Of a DNA stretch of 64,000 nt, positions 1-10,135 are shown in pieces (the stretch's first letter is position 1; every line of letters begins with the position of its first letter). The position numbers and the translations under genes were made by a program. Under the pieces are notes generated by a model. The model ran no database searches. It worked only from the letters and a program-made list of their open reading frames with translations, and had not been told where the DNA came from. The DNA is taken from the NCBI GenBank assembly GCA_022841795.1, contig JALHQU010000008.1:1-64000 (forward strand), given 5' to 3'. Origin of the DNA: Fimbriiglobus sp. Lineage in GTDB: Bacteria; Planctomycetota; Planctomycetia; Gemmatales; Gemmataceae.

Positions 1-1
1 G

Positions 2-127
2 TGCGGCGCTCCGGCGGCCGCGTGCGACGACGACTGCGGCCGCGGCCGCAAGCGGGGCGGGCTGTTCAGCCGGTTCCACCGCGACCGCGGGTGCGGCGCG
101 TCGGCCGGCTGCGGCGGCTGCAACTGA
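2..127 (+). CDS. C-terminal end of a Cys/Gly-rich protein (partial)
   Basis: The window opens inside a reading frame that ends at TGA 125-127. The 41 visible residues contain six cysteines in short clusters (CDDDC near the start, CGASAGCGGCN at the very end) separated by an Arg-rich stretch. A strong terminator follows 25 bases later, which supports a real gene end. The cysteine spacing could bind metal or form disulfides, but no family is recognisable from this tail. The start lies outside the window. Confidence 0.6.
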   Translation, partial: CGAPAAACDDDCGRGRKRGGLFSRFHRDRGCGASAGCGGCN

Positions 128-152
128 ACTGAGTTGACCCGATGAAGCACGC

Positions 153-189
153 GGGCCGCGGTGGGTTCCCACCGCGGCCCGTTCTTTTT
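153..189 (+). terminator. Rho-independent terminator
   Basis: A 13-bp perfect stem (GGGCCGCGGTGGG and its complement) with a 2-base loop is followed by GTTCTTTTT. It ends transcription of the partial Cys-rich gene before the convergent gene at 200. Confidence 0.85.
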
Positions 190-199
190 CCGCCACCCG

Positions 200-838
200 T
201 CACTTCTCGATCTTCTCCGCCTTCGGCTTGAAGTCCTCCGTCTGCCGGTCCTCGACGTGCCAGCGGGTGCCCGACTGCTTCAGGTACACCTGCTTGTTGG
301 GCACGTCCTTGAGCGTCACCGTCGCCGCGGTTCCGGCTTCCGCCACCGTCCCCTCGCGGGCGAACTTGGCCAGCAGCCGCACGTTCTCCGGCGCCTCCCC
401 CAGGTTGTCCCGCACCGACTGCACCACCGACTGGAACGCCCGCTTCTCCGCCTCCGCCTTCACCCGCTCGGCGAACTCCGGCGGGGTGGCCGGCAGGAAG
501 TCCTCGGGCAGCACCAGGGCCGGGTTCCGCCGCTGCTCCACCCGCCGCGCCGACAGCTCCTTCTCCACCTCCGGCTCCAGCCGCTTCGCCCGGTCGGCCA
601 CCAGCCCGTCCACCACCGCCGGATCCATGATGTGCGCGACCACGTACTCGTGCCGCTTGTTCTCCATCGCCTTGGCCGTCGATGCCAGGGCTTCCTTCGC
701 CGTCCCCTGCGGGTAGAAGGTGGCGTTCGCCGTCACCCCGTACCGCACCACCGGCGTCTTGTCCGCCGGCTGCTGGGCGATCACCGCCGTTGCCACCAGC
801 GCCGCCGTCATTAGCGCCACCACCGCTACGCGTCGCAT
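200..838 (-). CDS. Secreted protein of unknown function
   Basis: The protein has 212 residues. The start at 838 is chosen because a typical signal peptide follows (MRR, then a hydrophobic stretch, with likely cleavage after VIA near residue 21) and GGAG lies about 8 bases upstream. The frame is open further upstream but that part overlaps aroC. The mature part is charged and mostly helical, rich in Glu, Lys and Arg, with no catalytic motif that I recognise. It is transcribed divergently from aroC. It probably acts in the periplasm. The function is unknown. Confidence 0.7.
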   Translation of the reverse strand: MRRVAVVALMTAALVATAVIAQQPADKTPVVRYGVTANATFYPQGTAKEALASTAKAMENKRHEYVVAHIMDPAVVDGLVADRAKRLEPEVEKELSARRVEQRRNPALVLPEDFLPATPPEFAERVKAEAEKRAFQSVVQSVRDNLGEAPENVRLLAKFAREGTVAEAGTAATVTLKDVPNKQVYLKQSGTRWHVEDRQTEDFKPKAEKIEK

Positions 839-961
839 GATGCCCACTCCGGAAGCCGGGTACCCCATTATCCCATCGGCGGCCGGGATCGCAACCGCCA
901 GCCGCCGCGAACCGTCCGGGCGGAATCGCGAGCGGGCCGGCGGCGCGGGTCGGCCGGGCGG

Positions 962-967
962 TATAAT
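962..967 (+). promoter_or_regulatory. Consensus -10 box directly before aroC
   Basis: TATAAT lies exactly 7 bases before the aroC ATG at 975. Transcription would then start at or next to the start codon, giving a leaderless mRNA. No Shine-Dalgarno sequence is present and no good -35 box is visible. pyrC has the same arrangement (TACACT 53098-53103, 7 bases, ATG). Confidence 0.45.
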
Positions 968-974
968 CGGCCTC

Positions 975-2121
<1,147 letters not shown>

Positions 2122-2138
<17 letters not shown>

Positions 2139-2796
2139 CCCGCTGCACTCCGAGCCGCTCGCCCCGCTCCGCAAGCCGAAGCGGCGGAAGCGGGCGCCGA
2201 AGCCGTCCCGCGGGCGGGTGGCGGTCGAACTGGCAGTCGTCCTGATCGGCCTGGCCGCGATCCTCGCGTTCGTGCCGCTGTCCAGTTGGAAGTTCCCGTG
2301 GGTGTGCGGGGCGGCGTGCGTGCTGGCCGGCGGGTACGCCATCTACGGGGTGGCCCGCCGGCCGGGGGCGGCGGCGTGGTGGGGGTTCACCTGGGGCGGG
2401 CGGGACGCCGACGACCTGGCCGCCGGCATGTGGAACACCGCCCTGCTGTTCCTCGCCGCGATCATCCCGACCGGGGTGGTGCGGTACGGCGTCACCCGGC
2501 CGATGATCCTTGACGGCGGGTCGTACCTGCTGTGGTGCGTCGTCCAGGACTTCCTGTTCTTCTCGCTCATCCTCCGCGGCATCGACCGGCTGCTCGACGG
2601 CCACCTCCCCGGCAGCCGGCACGTCGCCGTGTTCCTCACCGCCGTTCTGTTCGGGCTGTCGCACTACCCGCTGACCGGGTTCATGGCCGTCACCGCCGTC
2701 ATCGCCGTGTGCTGGGGGTACATCTTCGTCCGCACGCATCTCCTGTGGCCGATTACGGTTCTGCACTTCCTGCTCGGGCTGCTGGTGCTTTCGTAA
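2122..2796 (+). CDS. CPBP-type (CAAX protease-like) membrane protein
   Basis: A 224-residue protein with a basic, Pro/Lys/Arg-rich cytoplasmic N-terminus and five to six hydrophobic segments. The C-terminal half carries the three CPBP motifs in altered form: QDFLFFSLILR where EExxxR is expected, FGLSH (FxxxH), and a last helix with HFLLG. The fold assignment is reasonable. The change of both glutamates at motif 1 makes protease activity uncertain. The ATG at 2122 is chosen over a GTG at 2101; either overlaps the 3' end of aroC, so the two genes are probably co-transcribed. The substrate is unknown. Confidence 0.7.
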
Positions 2797-2993
2797 CATG
2801 TGCGGATTTTTCATCTGCCGAGTTTCCGGACGCGCCGTGTCGGGGATATGGGAATCCGCCGCTTGCCCCTTCACGCCCGTTCGACCGCCCGCGTAGCATG
2901 TCCCTCGTTCGGCCGTTGTCGCGGGTCCCGTTCGGGAGCCGGCAGGCCGACGTGATTCGCTTCGCCCGAAACCTTCGCCCAACGGAGGTTCTC

Positions 2994-3440
2994 ATGTCCC
3001 GAACGACGCAACTCTTCGCCTGTGCGGCGGTGGCGCTGGCGGCGACGCTGGCGGTGGCGGACGACAAGTCGGCCGCCACCCCGACCAAGATCGACGGCAC
3101 CTACGCCATCGTGTCCGGCGAGCGGGACGGCAAGCCGATGGCCGACGCGGACATCAAGAACTGCGTGGTGAAGATCACCGGCGACAAGATCACCGGCACG
3201 GACAAGGACGGGAAGGAGTTCCTGAACGCGACGTACACCGTCGAGGAGCCGAAGAAGGAGGAGGGGAAGAAGGCGTGCGTGGTGCGGATGGAGACGACCG
3301 GCGGGAAGAAGTACATGGGCATGGCCGAGAAGACGGCGGACGGGCTGAAGATCGTGTACCAACTGGACGGCGGCCAGCCGCCGACCGAGTTCAAGGCGGG
3401 CGAGAAGCAGGTGCTGCTGGTGCTCAAGTCGGCGGCGTGA
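2994..3440 (+). CDS. Small secreted protein, TIGR03067-like
   Basis: A 148-residue protein with GGAGG just upstream of the ATG. Residues 1-22 form a signal peptide (cleavage after AVA). The mature part begins with an IDGTYAIVSGERDGKP-type segment followed by alternating beta-strand patterns and many Lys/Gly turns. This resembles the lipocalin-like TIGR03067 proteins that are abundant in planctomycetes, although the match is by eye only. It probably acts in the periplasm, with unknown ligand. It is followed directly by two repeat elements. Confidence 0.65.
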   Translation: MSRTTQLFACAAVALAATLAVADDKSAATPTKIDGTYAIVSGERDGKPMADADIKNCVVKITGDKITGTDKDGKEFLNATYTVEEPKKEEGKKACVVRMETTGGKKYMGMAEKTADGLKIVYQLDGGQPPTEFKAGEKQVLLVLKSAA

Positions 3441-3446
3441 GGTGTC

Positions 3447-3475
3447 GGTGAACCCCGACCGCAAGGGAGGGGGGT
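3447..3475. repeat. Half copy of palindromic family B
   Basis: The sequence GGTGAACCCCGACCGCAAGG followed by a G-run matches the left arm of the family B elements at 33796, 45536 and 54471. The right arm is missing and a complete family A element follows 6 bases later, which suggests that one element landed in or next to the other. Confidence 0.75.
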
Positions 3476-3481
3476 ACATCC

Positions 3482-3547
3482 GGCGAGCCGGGAGCGTGAG
3501 CGGCCGGAGGGCGTGAATCCTCTGGTCGCTCCCGCTCCCGGCTCGCC
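3482..3547. repeat. Palindromic element family A, copy 2
   Basis: It has the same 28-10-28 layout and 66-bp length as the copy in aroC, with a few mismatches between arms (for example CTCTGG against CCGGAG). It lies between the small secreted gene and the convergent gene ending at 3560. Confidence 0.9.
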
Positions 3548-3559
3548 GTGCTTTTGGGG

Positions 3560-4366
3560 CTACTTCTTGTCCGCCTTTTCCTTCGCCAACCGCTCGCGGA
3601 TGGCGGTCTTGCACGCCTCCGCCTTCGCCCAGAATGCGGCGTCGTTCGCCAGCAGGTGTTCGGCCTTCGCCTTGTCCAGGGCGGTGATCTCGGCCACGCC
3701 GCCGAACTTCGCCAGGATCTTGAGGCCTTCGGCGAAGTAGGCGTGGTCCCGCGGCTCCACCCGGTCGTCGTACTCGATGGTGACGAACCGCTCGACCACC
3801 GCCGGCACGTCCTCGGGGGTGGCGATCTGCACCAGCAGCTTCATCGCCGCCATCGCCATGTGCAGGTCGGGGTCGTTCAGCCGGTCCACCGCCGGCTTAC
3901 GGAACGCCGCCCGGTCGCCGGGGATCTCGGCCACCTTGCGCATCACCGACAGTTCCGAACTCAGGTCACGCGGCCGATCCAGGGTCAGCATCCGCAGGTA
4001 CTGGGGGAAGGCGGCCGGGGTGTTTCCGCCCGCCGCCTCGGCGGCCCGCTTCCGCTGCACCACTTGCTGTTGGAACTGCTGTTTCTCCTCAAGTGTGTAG
4101 ATCCCGCACTCGAACCCCGCGTAGAGGTTCAGGCCGTCGAGAATGGCTTGCTCGTGCGGGGTGAACTGTTGCGGGGGAGTGGGCGGCACCGGAGCCGGAT
4201 CGACAGCGGGCGGCACACCCACCCGCAGTGGCACCGGCGGGGGTGGACGGTCCGGCGCGCGGACGTTAGCCGGGCGGGATGGACTGGCAGTGGCCAGCAC
4301 CACCAGGTACGCCACCCCGGCCAAGGCGAGTACGCCGACGTAGTGGTACCACGCTGGTTGACGCAC
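3560..4366 (-). CDS. Membrane-anchored protein of unknown function
   Basis: The protein has 268 residues if it starts at the GTG at 4366, which has an ideal GGAGGT 6 bases upstream. A GTG at 4384 would overlap the upstream gene by four bases (GTGA). One N-terminal transmembrane helix (about residues 8-25) is followed by a Pro-rich linker and a helical, Ala/Glu/Leu-rich domain of roughly 190 residues that ends in many lysines. The helical pairs resemble HEAT-like repeats, although no family can be named. Its coupling to the metalloprotease-like gene suggests a shared surface or periplasmic role. Confidence 0.6.
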   Translation of the reverse strand: MRQPAWYHYVGVLALAGVAYLVVLATASPSRPANVRAPDRPPPPVPLRVGVPPAVDPAPVPPTPPQQFTPHEQAILDGLNLYAGFECGIYTLEEKQQFQQQVVQRKRAAEAAGGNTPAAFPQYLRMLTLDRPRDLSSELSVMRKVAEIPGDRAAFRKPAVDRLNDPDLHMAMAAMKLLVQIATPEDVPAVVERFVTIEYDDRVEPRDHAYFAEGLKILAKFGGVAEITALDKAKAEHLLANDAAFWAKAEACKTAIRERLAKEKADKK

Positions 4367-4380
4367 GGTGACACCTCCTG

Positions 4381-6124
4381 TCACGGGATGAAGTCCTTGA
4401 CGATCTGCGTCCGCTCGGTGTGGATGCGTGTCTGCTGGTCGTCGTTCAGCCGTTTAGACGCCGTCGTCCAAAAGGTGACGTCGTTGATCGTTTCCTGGTA
4501 AGGGTCGAGTCGGTCCTGATCGCTCGTAATCCTACGCATCAGATTCGGCTGGACTAGCAGTGGGGTAAACGTACCCGGCGGATCGCCGTAGTGACCCGCG
4601 TTGGTGAGGATGTGGCCGATCTCGTGCGCCACGGTGAACGTCGTCCTGTAACGAGCCGACACGATTACCGAATCGACAATATCCGGAGAGTCGGGGTGCA
4701 AGGACATGGCCGCGGGGGGGAACGAAAGCCCCCGAAAACCAGTAAGACTGTTTCCACCACCATCTGCAAAGTAGTTGATGATGAACAACTCGACATCGTC
4801 GGTCGCGGCCGTGCGGATGGGGATGGCCGTACTACCAACGAGGACACGGTAGCCGCGGATCATGCTCCTGGCCTCGATGTCAGAAATGGGTGGGACGAGC
4901 AACCCGTTACTCAGGTTCACGTCCATGTCATCGTTTCTCGTTTTCTTCGGCTCCTCGGCGAACTGGACTGTCCAGGTCAGCCGCACCCCCACCTGGGCGT
5001 ACGTCTCGTTCGCCGCGGTCAGCCACTGGTCCACCTGCGCCTGGGAGGCGACGGGCCCCGGGGGTCCTTGCGCGGGCGGTTGCGGCATCACCATCATCAC
5101 GGTGACATTCACCTTGGCCTCCTTCAGCACCCGCACCGGCACCCGCTTGTGGATGAGCGGCCGCGCCCCACCGGGCACCGGGTTCGAGTCGTAGGTGATG
5201 GTGAGCGTGTCCCCCAACTTCACCCGGTAGGTGGCGTCGTCCACCGCGTTGTCGTTCACCCCGTTCACCTTGAAGTCGTCGTCCACCGTGTTCGACACCA
5301 GGATGCACTTCCGCGACTCGTACACCCCGGCCGCCACCTGGGTCAGGGTCAGACCGCCGGTCATCATGTCGCTGTCCGTCCGCACCTGGAGCGTCTGCGG
5401 CCCCGGATTCGGGTTCATCCCGTAATACGGGTCGGTCACCCGCAGGTAGAAGCGGTCGGCGTCGCCGGTCGGGTGGTCGGCCTTCACCGGCACCTTAGCA
5501 CCCACCTGCTCGTAGGCGGACCCCCACTTCGCCACCTTCGCGTCCGTCATCCCCGTGTTGTTCGCGTTCAGGATCTCCAGCTTCGGCCCGCCCACCGGCG
5601 GCGGGGTGTTCCCGACCGTGCCCGGCGGGGGCGGCGGCGGGTTGTCCACGTCGATCGCATCCACGAACCACCAGCGGTCGTTGTGGTCCCAGTCGCACCC
5701 CGGCCGGCTGGCCCGGTCCTCGAACCGCACCACGTGGGTGACGGTGGCCGGCTGGGTGTACGCCTGGATGTAGAACGGGACGGGGTCCGCCCAGGTGCCG
5801 CTCGCCATGGTCGGGTTGTAATCGTAGTAGTACGCCTCGCCGTTGAACCGCACCCCGATGCGGCCGAACAGCCCCTGGCGGATGGCGTCGGTGGCGGACG
5901 GTGCGTCCACCAGGATGCCGCCGGGGACCGACGGGTAGGCGGCGTTCAGGTCCAGGGAACCGGAGATGGTGGCGGCGGTGGTCCCGACCTCGCCGGTGAC
6001 GACGCTGCGGAGGGCGACGAAGAAGGTGGCCGGCGTTTCGCGAGCTTCGAGCCGCTCACAGTTCAGACGAATGCTTTGGTAAGATGGGGGGGGGCACGTG
6101 GTTTGCGCGGGCGAAGCCGAACAT
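4381..6124 (-). CDS. Surface protein with metalloprotease-like HEIGH motif; start out of frame across a C9 tract
   Basis: The true start is most likely ATG 6124-6122, which has GGAGGT five bases upstream. After ten codons a run of nine C (plus strand G, 6086-6094) throws the frame into an early stop. With eight C the protein reads on for about 580 residues. The N-terminus then contains ERLEARETPATF, like the LExLExRxxPA motif at the start of many planctomycete surface proteins. The middle has beta-rich stretches and a poly-Pro linker. Near residue 500 lies HEIGHILTNAGH, with zinc-protease HExxH and a nearby His. The spacing is not the exact metzincin HExxHxxGxxH. Either a sequencing error or slippage at the tract could explain the frameshift. 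It is followed, coupled, by the membrane protein ending at 3560. Confidence 0.65.
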
Positions 6125-6487
6125 GGGCGACCTCCTGGTGATGGCGTGGTCGGATGAGAGGTGATGCCGGTCACACCGACCGTCATACTGACGCACGGTT
6201 CCCGAAAATGCAACAGAAAAATTCGCCCATCTGGCGATTGTTGCAACTACAGGCAGTGTCGAGGGTTGTGCGGCACCGCGGGCGGGCAGCACCCGCCCGG
6301 CACTCCCTCGCTCGCGCGTCGTGCCAACGGAGATCGCCCGGCGAGCGGCACCAGCGAAGAAACATCATCCGCCGCAACCCGTTCGCCGGCAAGCGGTTGC
6401 CCATTCCAACACTATTTCGTCGCACAGAGTGAAATGAGTTCACTTTGGGGTGGCGCACCCTGAAACGAAACTCATGTTTCCGCCGAG
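6125..6487. other. Gene-free stretch upstream of the metalloprotease-like gene
   Basis: No convincing gene is present. It holds the GGAGGT ribosome site of the gene starting at 6124, a GC-rich hairpin near 6280-6300 (CGGGCGGG, 5-base loop, complement), and a short inverted repeat AGTGAA/TTCACT near 6427-6443. Its A+T content is higher than its surroundings, as expected for promoter DNA. Confidence 0.5.
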
Positions 6488-7249
6488 TCACACCGCCCCG
6501 AGTAGGTCGGCCAGCAGGTTGGACTGCGGGTAGCTGTGCCCGAGGTGCTGGCGGAACCCCTCGGCGTAGGCCACCCCGCACGCCGCCCCCTGGGCGGCCG
6601 ACCACGCCCGCATCGAGTCCTGTAGGCTGTCCACCCCGTGGTGCTTTCGCAGCCACGCCCGCTGGCTCTCGTGCCGGCCCAACATGTCCGCCTTGGCGTC
6701 GATGGTGCCGGTGACGTTCACGGAGAACGCCGGTGGGATCGGGTGGCCGAACTGGTCCTTGCCCTCCAAGGGGTCGCAGTAGAACAGGTGCGGGATGGCG
6801 GCCAGCGGCGGGTGCGGCTCGGTGTGGCCGGGGCGGTGCAGGAAGTTGGGGATGGGGGCGGCGAACGCGGCGGCGCGGACCAACTTGCTCGACTCCTCGT
6901 GGTCTAGGTGGTAGTCGTGCGGGCTGTGGGCGAACACCGCCGTCGGCCGCACCGCGTTCAGCAGTCGGCAAACCCGCTCCAGTTGCCAGTCGCAGTACCG
7001 CACCCGCAGGTCGAGCACTTCGAGGCAGTGGTAGGTGAACCCGACGGCGTCGCACGCCGCCTTGCCTTCGGCCCGGCGGATGGCGGCGATGTCGTCCGGG
7101 GCGTGGTCGGCGGAGCCGCAGTCGCCGGCGGTCATGGTGGCGACGTGGACTTCCCAGCCGTGTTCGCGGTGCAGCCGCAGCAGGGTGCCGGCGCACAGGA
7201 ACTCGGCGTCGTCCGGGTGGGCCAACACCGCCAGCGCCACGGTCCGCAT
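6488..7249 (-). CDS. PIG-L family deacetylase
   Basis: A 253-residue protein of the LmbE/GlcNAc-PI deacetylase family, zinc enzymes that remove acetyl groups from N-acetylglucosamine conjugates. Motifs visible are AHPDD at residues 10-14 (zinc ligands and catalytic Asp) and HSPHDYHLDH near residue 105 (the HxxH zinc site). The start at 7249 is supported by GAGGG upstream and by the AHPDD motif falling at the usual distance from the N-terminus; the longer open frame upstream runs into a terminator and hairpins. The substrate cannot be read from the sequence. Bacillithiol-type or cell-surface sugar deacetylation are both possible. It is separated from the CRISPR operon by a terminator. Confidence 0.85.
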   Translation of the reverse strand: MRTVALAVLAHPDDAEFLCAGTLLRLHREHGWEVHVATMTAGDCGSADHAPDDIAAIRRAEGKAACDAVGFTYHCLEVLDLRVRYCDWQLERVCRLLNAVRPTAVFAHSPHDYHLDHEESSKLVRAAAFAAPIPNFLHRPGHTEPHPPLAAIPHLFYCDPLEGKDQFGHPIPPAFSVNVTGTIDAKADMLGRHESQRAWLRKHHGVDSLQDSMRAWSAAQGAACGVAYAEGFRQHLGHSYPQSNLLADLLGAV

Positions 7250-7285
7250 GTCCGACCCTCTTGGGGATGTGGGGTCGGTGTAGGG

Positions 7286-7316
7286 AAAGAAAAACCGCGG
7301 GGCGAGTGCCCCGCGG
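7286..7316 (-). terminator. Terminator downstream of the CRISPR effector operon
   Basis: Read on the minus strand, a 9-bp perfect stem (CCGCGGGGC) with a 4-base loop is followed by TTTTTCTTT. It closes the cas operon after csb2 and isolates the PIG-L gene. Confidence 0.85.
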
Positions 7317-7317
7317 G

Positions 7318-7370
7318 TGTCGGTGCCGGTCGCCGACCGGCACGGTGCCGCCCGGCGGGCGGCACCGACA
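7318..7370. repeat. Compound inverted repeat after csb2
   Basis: An outer 11-bp stem (TGTCGGTGCCG and complement) encloses two smaller GC hairpins. It sits just ahead of the terminator at 7286-7316 in the direction of cas transcription. Confidence 0.7.
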
Positions 7371-7445
7371 TGAATCTGGCCTCGACATCTGCATGGCGAT
7401 GTCTGCTGCCCGATGACAATTGCGGGCACGACATCATGAGTGGGA

Positions 7446-9035
7446 TCAACTGGCCGTTGCCACCGGCTTGAGAAGACCGAGGCCGTAATGGCAGCCGTAC
7501 CCGAAGGCCGCCGGACGGCGAACCGCTGTAGCGAACGTCAGCCGCACGAACCCGAACGCCCGTGCCGGCCCGCCGAGATCCCGGCGGCGACGGCGGCGAA
7601 AGCCGATGGCCGGGGGAAGCTCGTCGATCGCTTTCACGAACTCCACCTCACACGCCACCGGCGCGATTCGCGCCAGGCATTCGCGGGCGGCCAGCTTCAC
7701 GAACTCGTCCCGCCAGTCGCCGCCGGGCGGCAGGTGGTCCCGTTTGCTGCCGCGGCGTTTCAGGTGCCGGTGGGCGACGAACGGGGTCGCCGACTCCCAC
7801 ACCTTCGCCGTCGCGAACAGGGCGTGGTTGAAGTCCTTCGTCTCCCCCAGACCGACCAGTTGCACCCGCAGTTTCAGCCCGTCTTCGGCGTCCCCCAGCG
7901 ACAGCGACCGCACGGCCGTCAGCGCCGCCACCTCACCCGCCCCGAACCCGTCGTCGGCGGTGACGGTGACGTGGGTGATGTGCCGCGGATCGTCCTGGAT
8001 GTCGCACGTCGGCAGGTAGTAGGCGTGAGTGTGGTCCGTTCGCATCACCCCGCTCAGCTCTTTCCCGGACAGGGTGCGCGAGGAGAAGGAGTCCGGCTCG
8101 TCGGTGCGGCGGAACCGTTCGGCTTCGACCGGGTGTTGCTCGCACCAGCCCCGGAACCGCGACATGGCCGCTCGGCGGAACACCTCCGCCACCAGCACCG
8201 TGTCCTCCACCAGCGGCAGCACCGGCCCGTCGAGCAGGAACCGGGCGACCGTCGGTCTCACCCGCTCGGGCGGCTTCGGCCTGGCAGCCGCGGCCGTCTT
8301 CTCTGCCGGCCGGGCGTAGTGTACCCACTTGCTGCCGGGCACGGTCGGCCACTTCCGCTCGTGGATCGTCTCCGTATCCAGGCACAGGTGCCACCGCGGG
8401 CAGTCGAACAGGAAGTCGGCGGGGTTCACCTTCCCCTTGGCGAGCTTCTTCGGGTCATGGGTAGGGTAATGTTCGCTGCCGAAGGCGGTGGTCGGGTTGG
8501 GGCAGAACACACGGACCGGGTTCGGGTCGGAGTCCGTCGGTACGCAGTTCCACGCCAGCACGCCCGTTCCGGCGAAATCGACCTTTGCCTCGACCCAGCC
8601 TTCTGCCCGGCCCAGCGTGTTGAGGTTATCCGCGAGCGTCTCCAAGCATCTCGCGTCGTCGGCTTCCAAATTCGCATCCGGCCAGCCGATGAACAACTCA
8701 TCCTTGCGGCCGACGCTGACGAACGTGTCGAACACGAGGGTTGTCCCGCCCCCACCTTCCATCGGCGATTTCTTATTGAGCGGCATGTAGTGCCGGGTGT
8801 GGGCGACCTTGTGCGGCGGCAGTAGGAACGACGGCGGCTGACACAGGGGTGTCAGTACCCGCCGCACCTGCTCTTCGGAGAACTCCGGGCAGGTCCGCTT
8901 CCACACCGCCACGAGCGCCCGCAGCAGCCGCCACGGACTCGGCGGCCACTCCGGAACACCCTCGTTCACGTGCCGCCCCCACGGGGTGGCGTGGTACCGC
9001 CCGCCGGGGAACGTCAGCCGGATGACGACGGGCAT
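7446..9035 (-). CDS. csb2: Type I-G Cascade subunit Csb2 (Cas5-Cas6 fusion)
   Basis: A 529-residue protein of the GSU0054/Csb2 family. In type I-G systems it combines the Cas5 role (binding the crRNA 5' handle) with Cas6-like crRNA processing. The N-terminus shows the family hallmark: a short beta-strand (VIRLTFPGGRYHATPWG) followed by NEGVPEWPPSPWRLLRALVA. Internal segments such as DHTHAYYLPTCD and the C-terminal Arg-rich HLKRRGSKRDHLPPGG are also typical. The ATG lies 3 bases after the csb1 stop, so the two are translated together. It is the last gene of the operon and is followed by a terminator instead of the adaptation genes usually found here. Confidence 0.92.
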   Translation of the reverse strand: MPVVIRLTFPGGRYHATPWGRHVNEGVPEWPPSPWRLLRALVAVWKRTCPEFSEEQVRRVLTPLCQPPSFLLPPHKVAHTRHYMPLNKKSPMEGGGGTTLVFDTFVSVGRKDELFIGWPDANLEADDARCLETLADNLNTLGRAEGWVEAKVDFAGTGVLAWNCVPTDSDPNPVRVFCPNPTTAFGSEHYPTHDPKKLAKGKVNPADFLFDCPRWHLCLDTETIHERKWPTVPGSKWVHYARPAEKTAAAARPKPPERVRPTVARFLLDGPVLPLVEDTVLVAEVFRRAAMSRFRGWCEQHPVEAERFRRTDEPDSFSSRTLSGKELSGVMRTDHTHAYYLPTCDIQDDPRHITHVTVTADDGFGAGEVAALTAVRSLSLGDAEDGLKLRVQLVGLGETKDFNHALFATAKVWESATPFVAHRHLKRRGSKRDHLPPGGDWRDEFVKLAARECLARIAPVACEVEFVKAIDELPPAIGFRRRRRRDLGGPARAFGFVRLTFATAVRRPAAFGYGCHYGLGLLKPVATAS

Positions 9036-9038
9036 GGG

Positions 9039-10133
9039 CTACCCCTTCGGGTTGTTCCAGGTGAGTTCGGTGACGGTCGGGCTGGCGAACTTGCATTTCT
9101 TGATGAGGTCTTTCACCACCTCCGTCAGTTCACCGGCGGTCGGCAGCGTGAACCCGTTCGGCCGCTTCCCCTGCACCCCGCCGGCGGTGTCGTCGATCTC
9201 CAACTCGCACGCCGACCGCAGCCGCATGGTGGAGTCGAGGAACTGCCGCACCTTCCACAGCGACAGGGCGACGAGCAGCTTCGTGGCGTCCTCACCCAGC
9301 CCGTACCCGCGGATCTGGGCGAGGTCCACGGTGAAGTAGGCGGTGATGCTCTTGGCGGTGAACTCGGTGCGGTGGAACGGCACGTTCCCGTACCCGCCCT
9401 TTGCGTCCACCCCGGCCACCTTCGGCTTGGGCAGCGCCCGGTCGAACTTCACCCCGCCGCTATCCGCCCGCCCGACCCCGCTCGCCTCGATGAACGCCGA
9501 GATCGCCCGCGGGTGCCGCAACCGCCCGGCGATCTTCTCTAGGAACACCCCATGCACGAGCGAGTTCGGATCGTACTTGAAGCACACGGCCGCCAGCTTC
9601 CGCAGGTTCACCACCCCGGCCACGTCGTCGGGTTCCTTGTCGGTCGTTGTCGCGGCAGCTTCTTCGGTCGTCGTCTCCGGCTGAGTCGCCCCCCGACGGG
9701 CACGGGTTGCACGTGGGGCTGCCGCTACTGACACCATGCCGAGTTCCGGCTTGAGTACATCCGCGAACGCCTTCCCGTCCCCGTTCACGCCGCTCATGAT
9801 GTACGGCGAGTTCAGCCGGTGGAACTCTTGCAGGCTGGTGGTGGTGTCGGTGCCGTCGCCCAGCCCGGCGAGCTTGACCCGCACATATGGCAGCCCCTTC
9901 AGGTCTGCCACCAGTTCGTTTCCGCCCTCGTCCCAGCACACCGCCTCCAGCCGGTTGGCCATCGACTGCGCCGACTCGACGAGCAGCGTTGGGGTGCCGT
10001 CCGGCGCGTCGTAGGTGGCCGCCCCTAGGTCGGGGAAGCCGGTCGGCTGGATGCGGGTGCCGGCGACCGGCTTGAGCGCCGCCTCGATCAGGATGCGGGG
10101 CGACGCCTTCAGGGCGTCGAAGTCGATGGGCAC
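9039..10133 (-). CDS. csb1: Type I-G Cas7 backbone subunit Csb1
   Basis: A 364-residue protein of the GSU0053/Csb1 (Cas7) family, which forms the helical backbone along the crRNA. Near the N-terminus, ILIEAALKPVAGTRIQPTGFPDLGAATY matches the family signature (shown here in parts: GTRIQPTGFPDLG). The start is GTG at 10133, two bases after the csx17 stop, with GGAGG inside the end of csx17. The open frame upstream of this belongs to the csx17 overlap and is not used. It lies between csx17 and csb2. Confidence 0.93.
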   Translation of the reverse strand: MPIDFDALKASPRILIEAALKPVAGTRIQPTGFPDLGAATYDAPDGTPTLLVESAQSMANRLEAVCWDEGGNELVADLKGLPYVRVKLAGLGDGTDTTTSLQEFHRLNSPYIMSGVNGDGKAFADVLKPELGMVSVAAAPRATRARRGATQPETTTEEAAATTTDKEPDDVAGVVNLRKLAAVCFKYDPNSLVHGVFLEKIAGRLRHPRAISAFIEASGVGRADSGGVKFDRALPKPKVAGVDAKGGYGNVPFHRTEFTAKSITAYFTVDLAQIRGYGLGEDATKLLVALSLWKVRQFLDSTMRLRSACELEIDDTAGGVQGKRPNGFTLPTAGELTEVVKDLIKKCKFASPTVTELTWNNPKG

Positions 10134-10135
10134 GG

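Noticed and set aside
4600-4640. A true metzincin zinc site HExxHxxGxxH
   Set aside because: The third His follows one residue too late (HEIGHILTNAGH), so only a general HExxH metalloprotease-like call is made.
6122-6246. A longer N-terminus for the metalloprotease-like protein, starting at 6246
   Set aside because: That start has no ribosome site and its first 40 residues look random, whereas ATG 6124 has GGAGGT and begins a plausible surface protein N-terminus once the C-run is corrected.
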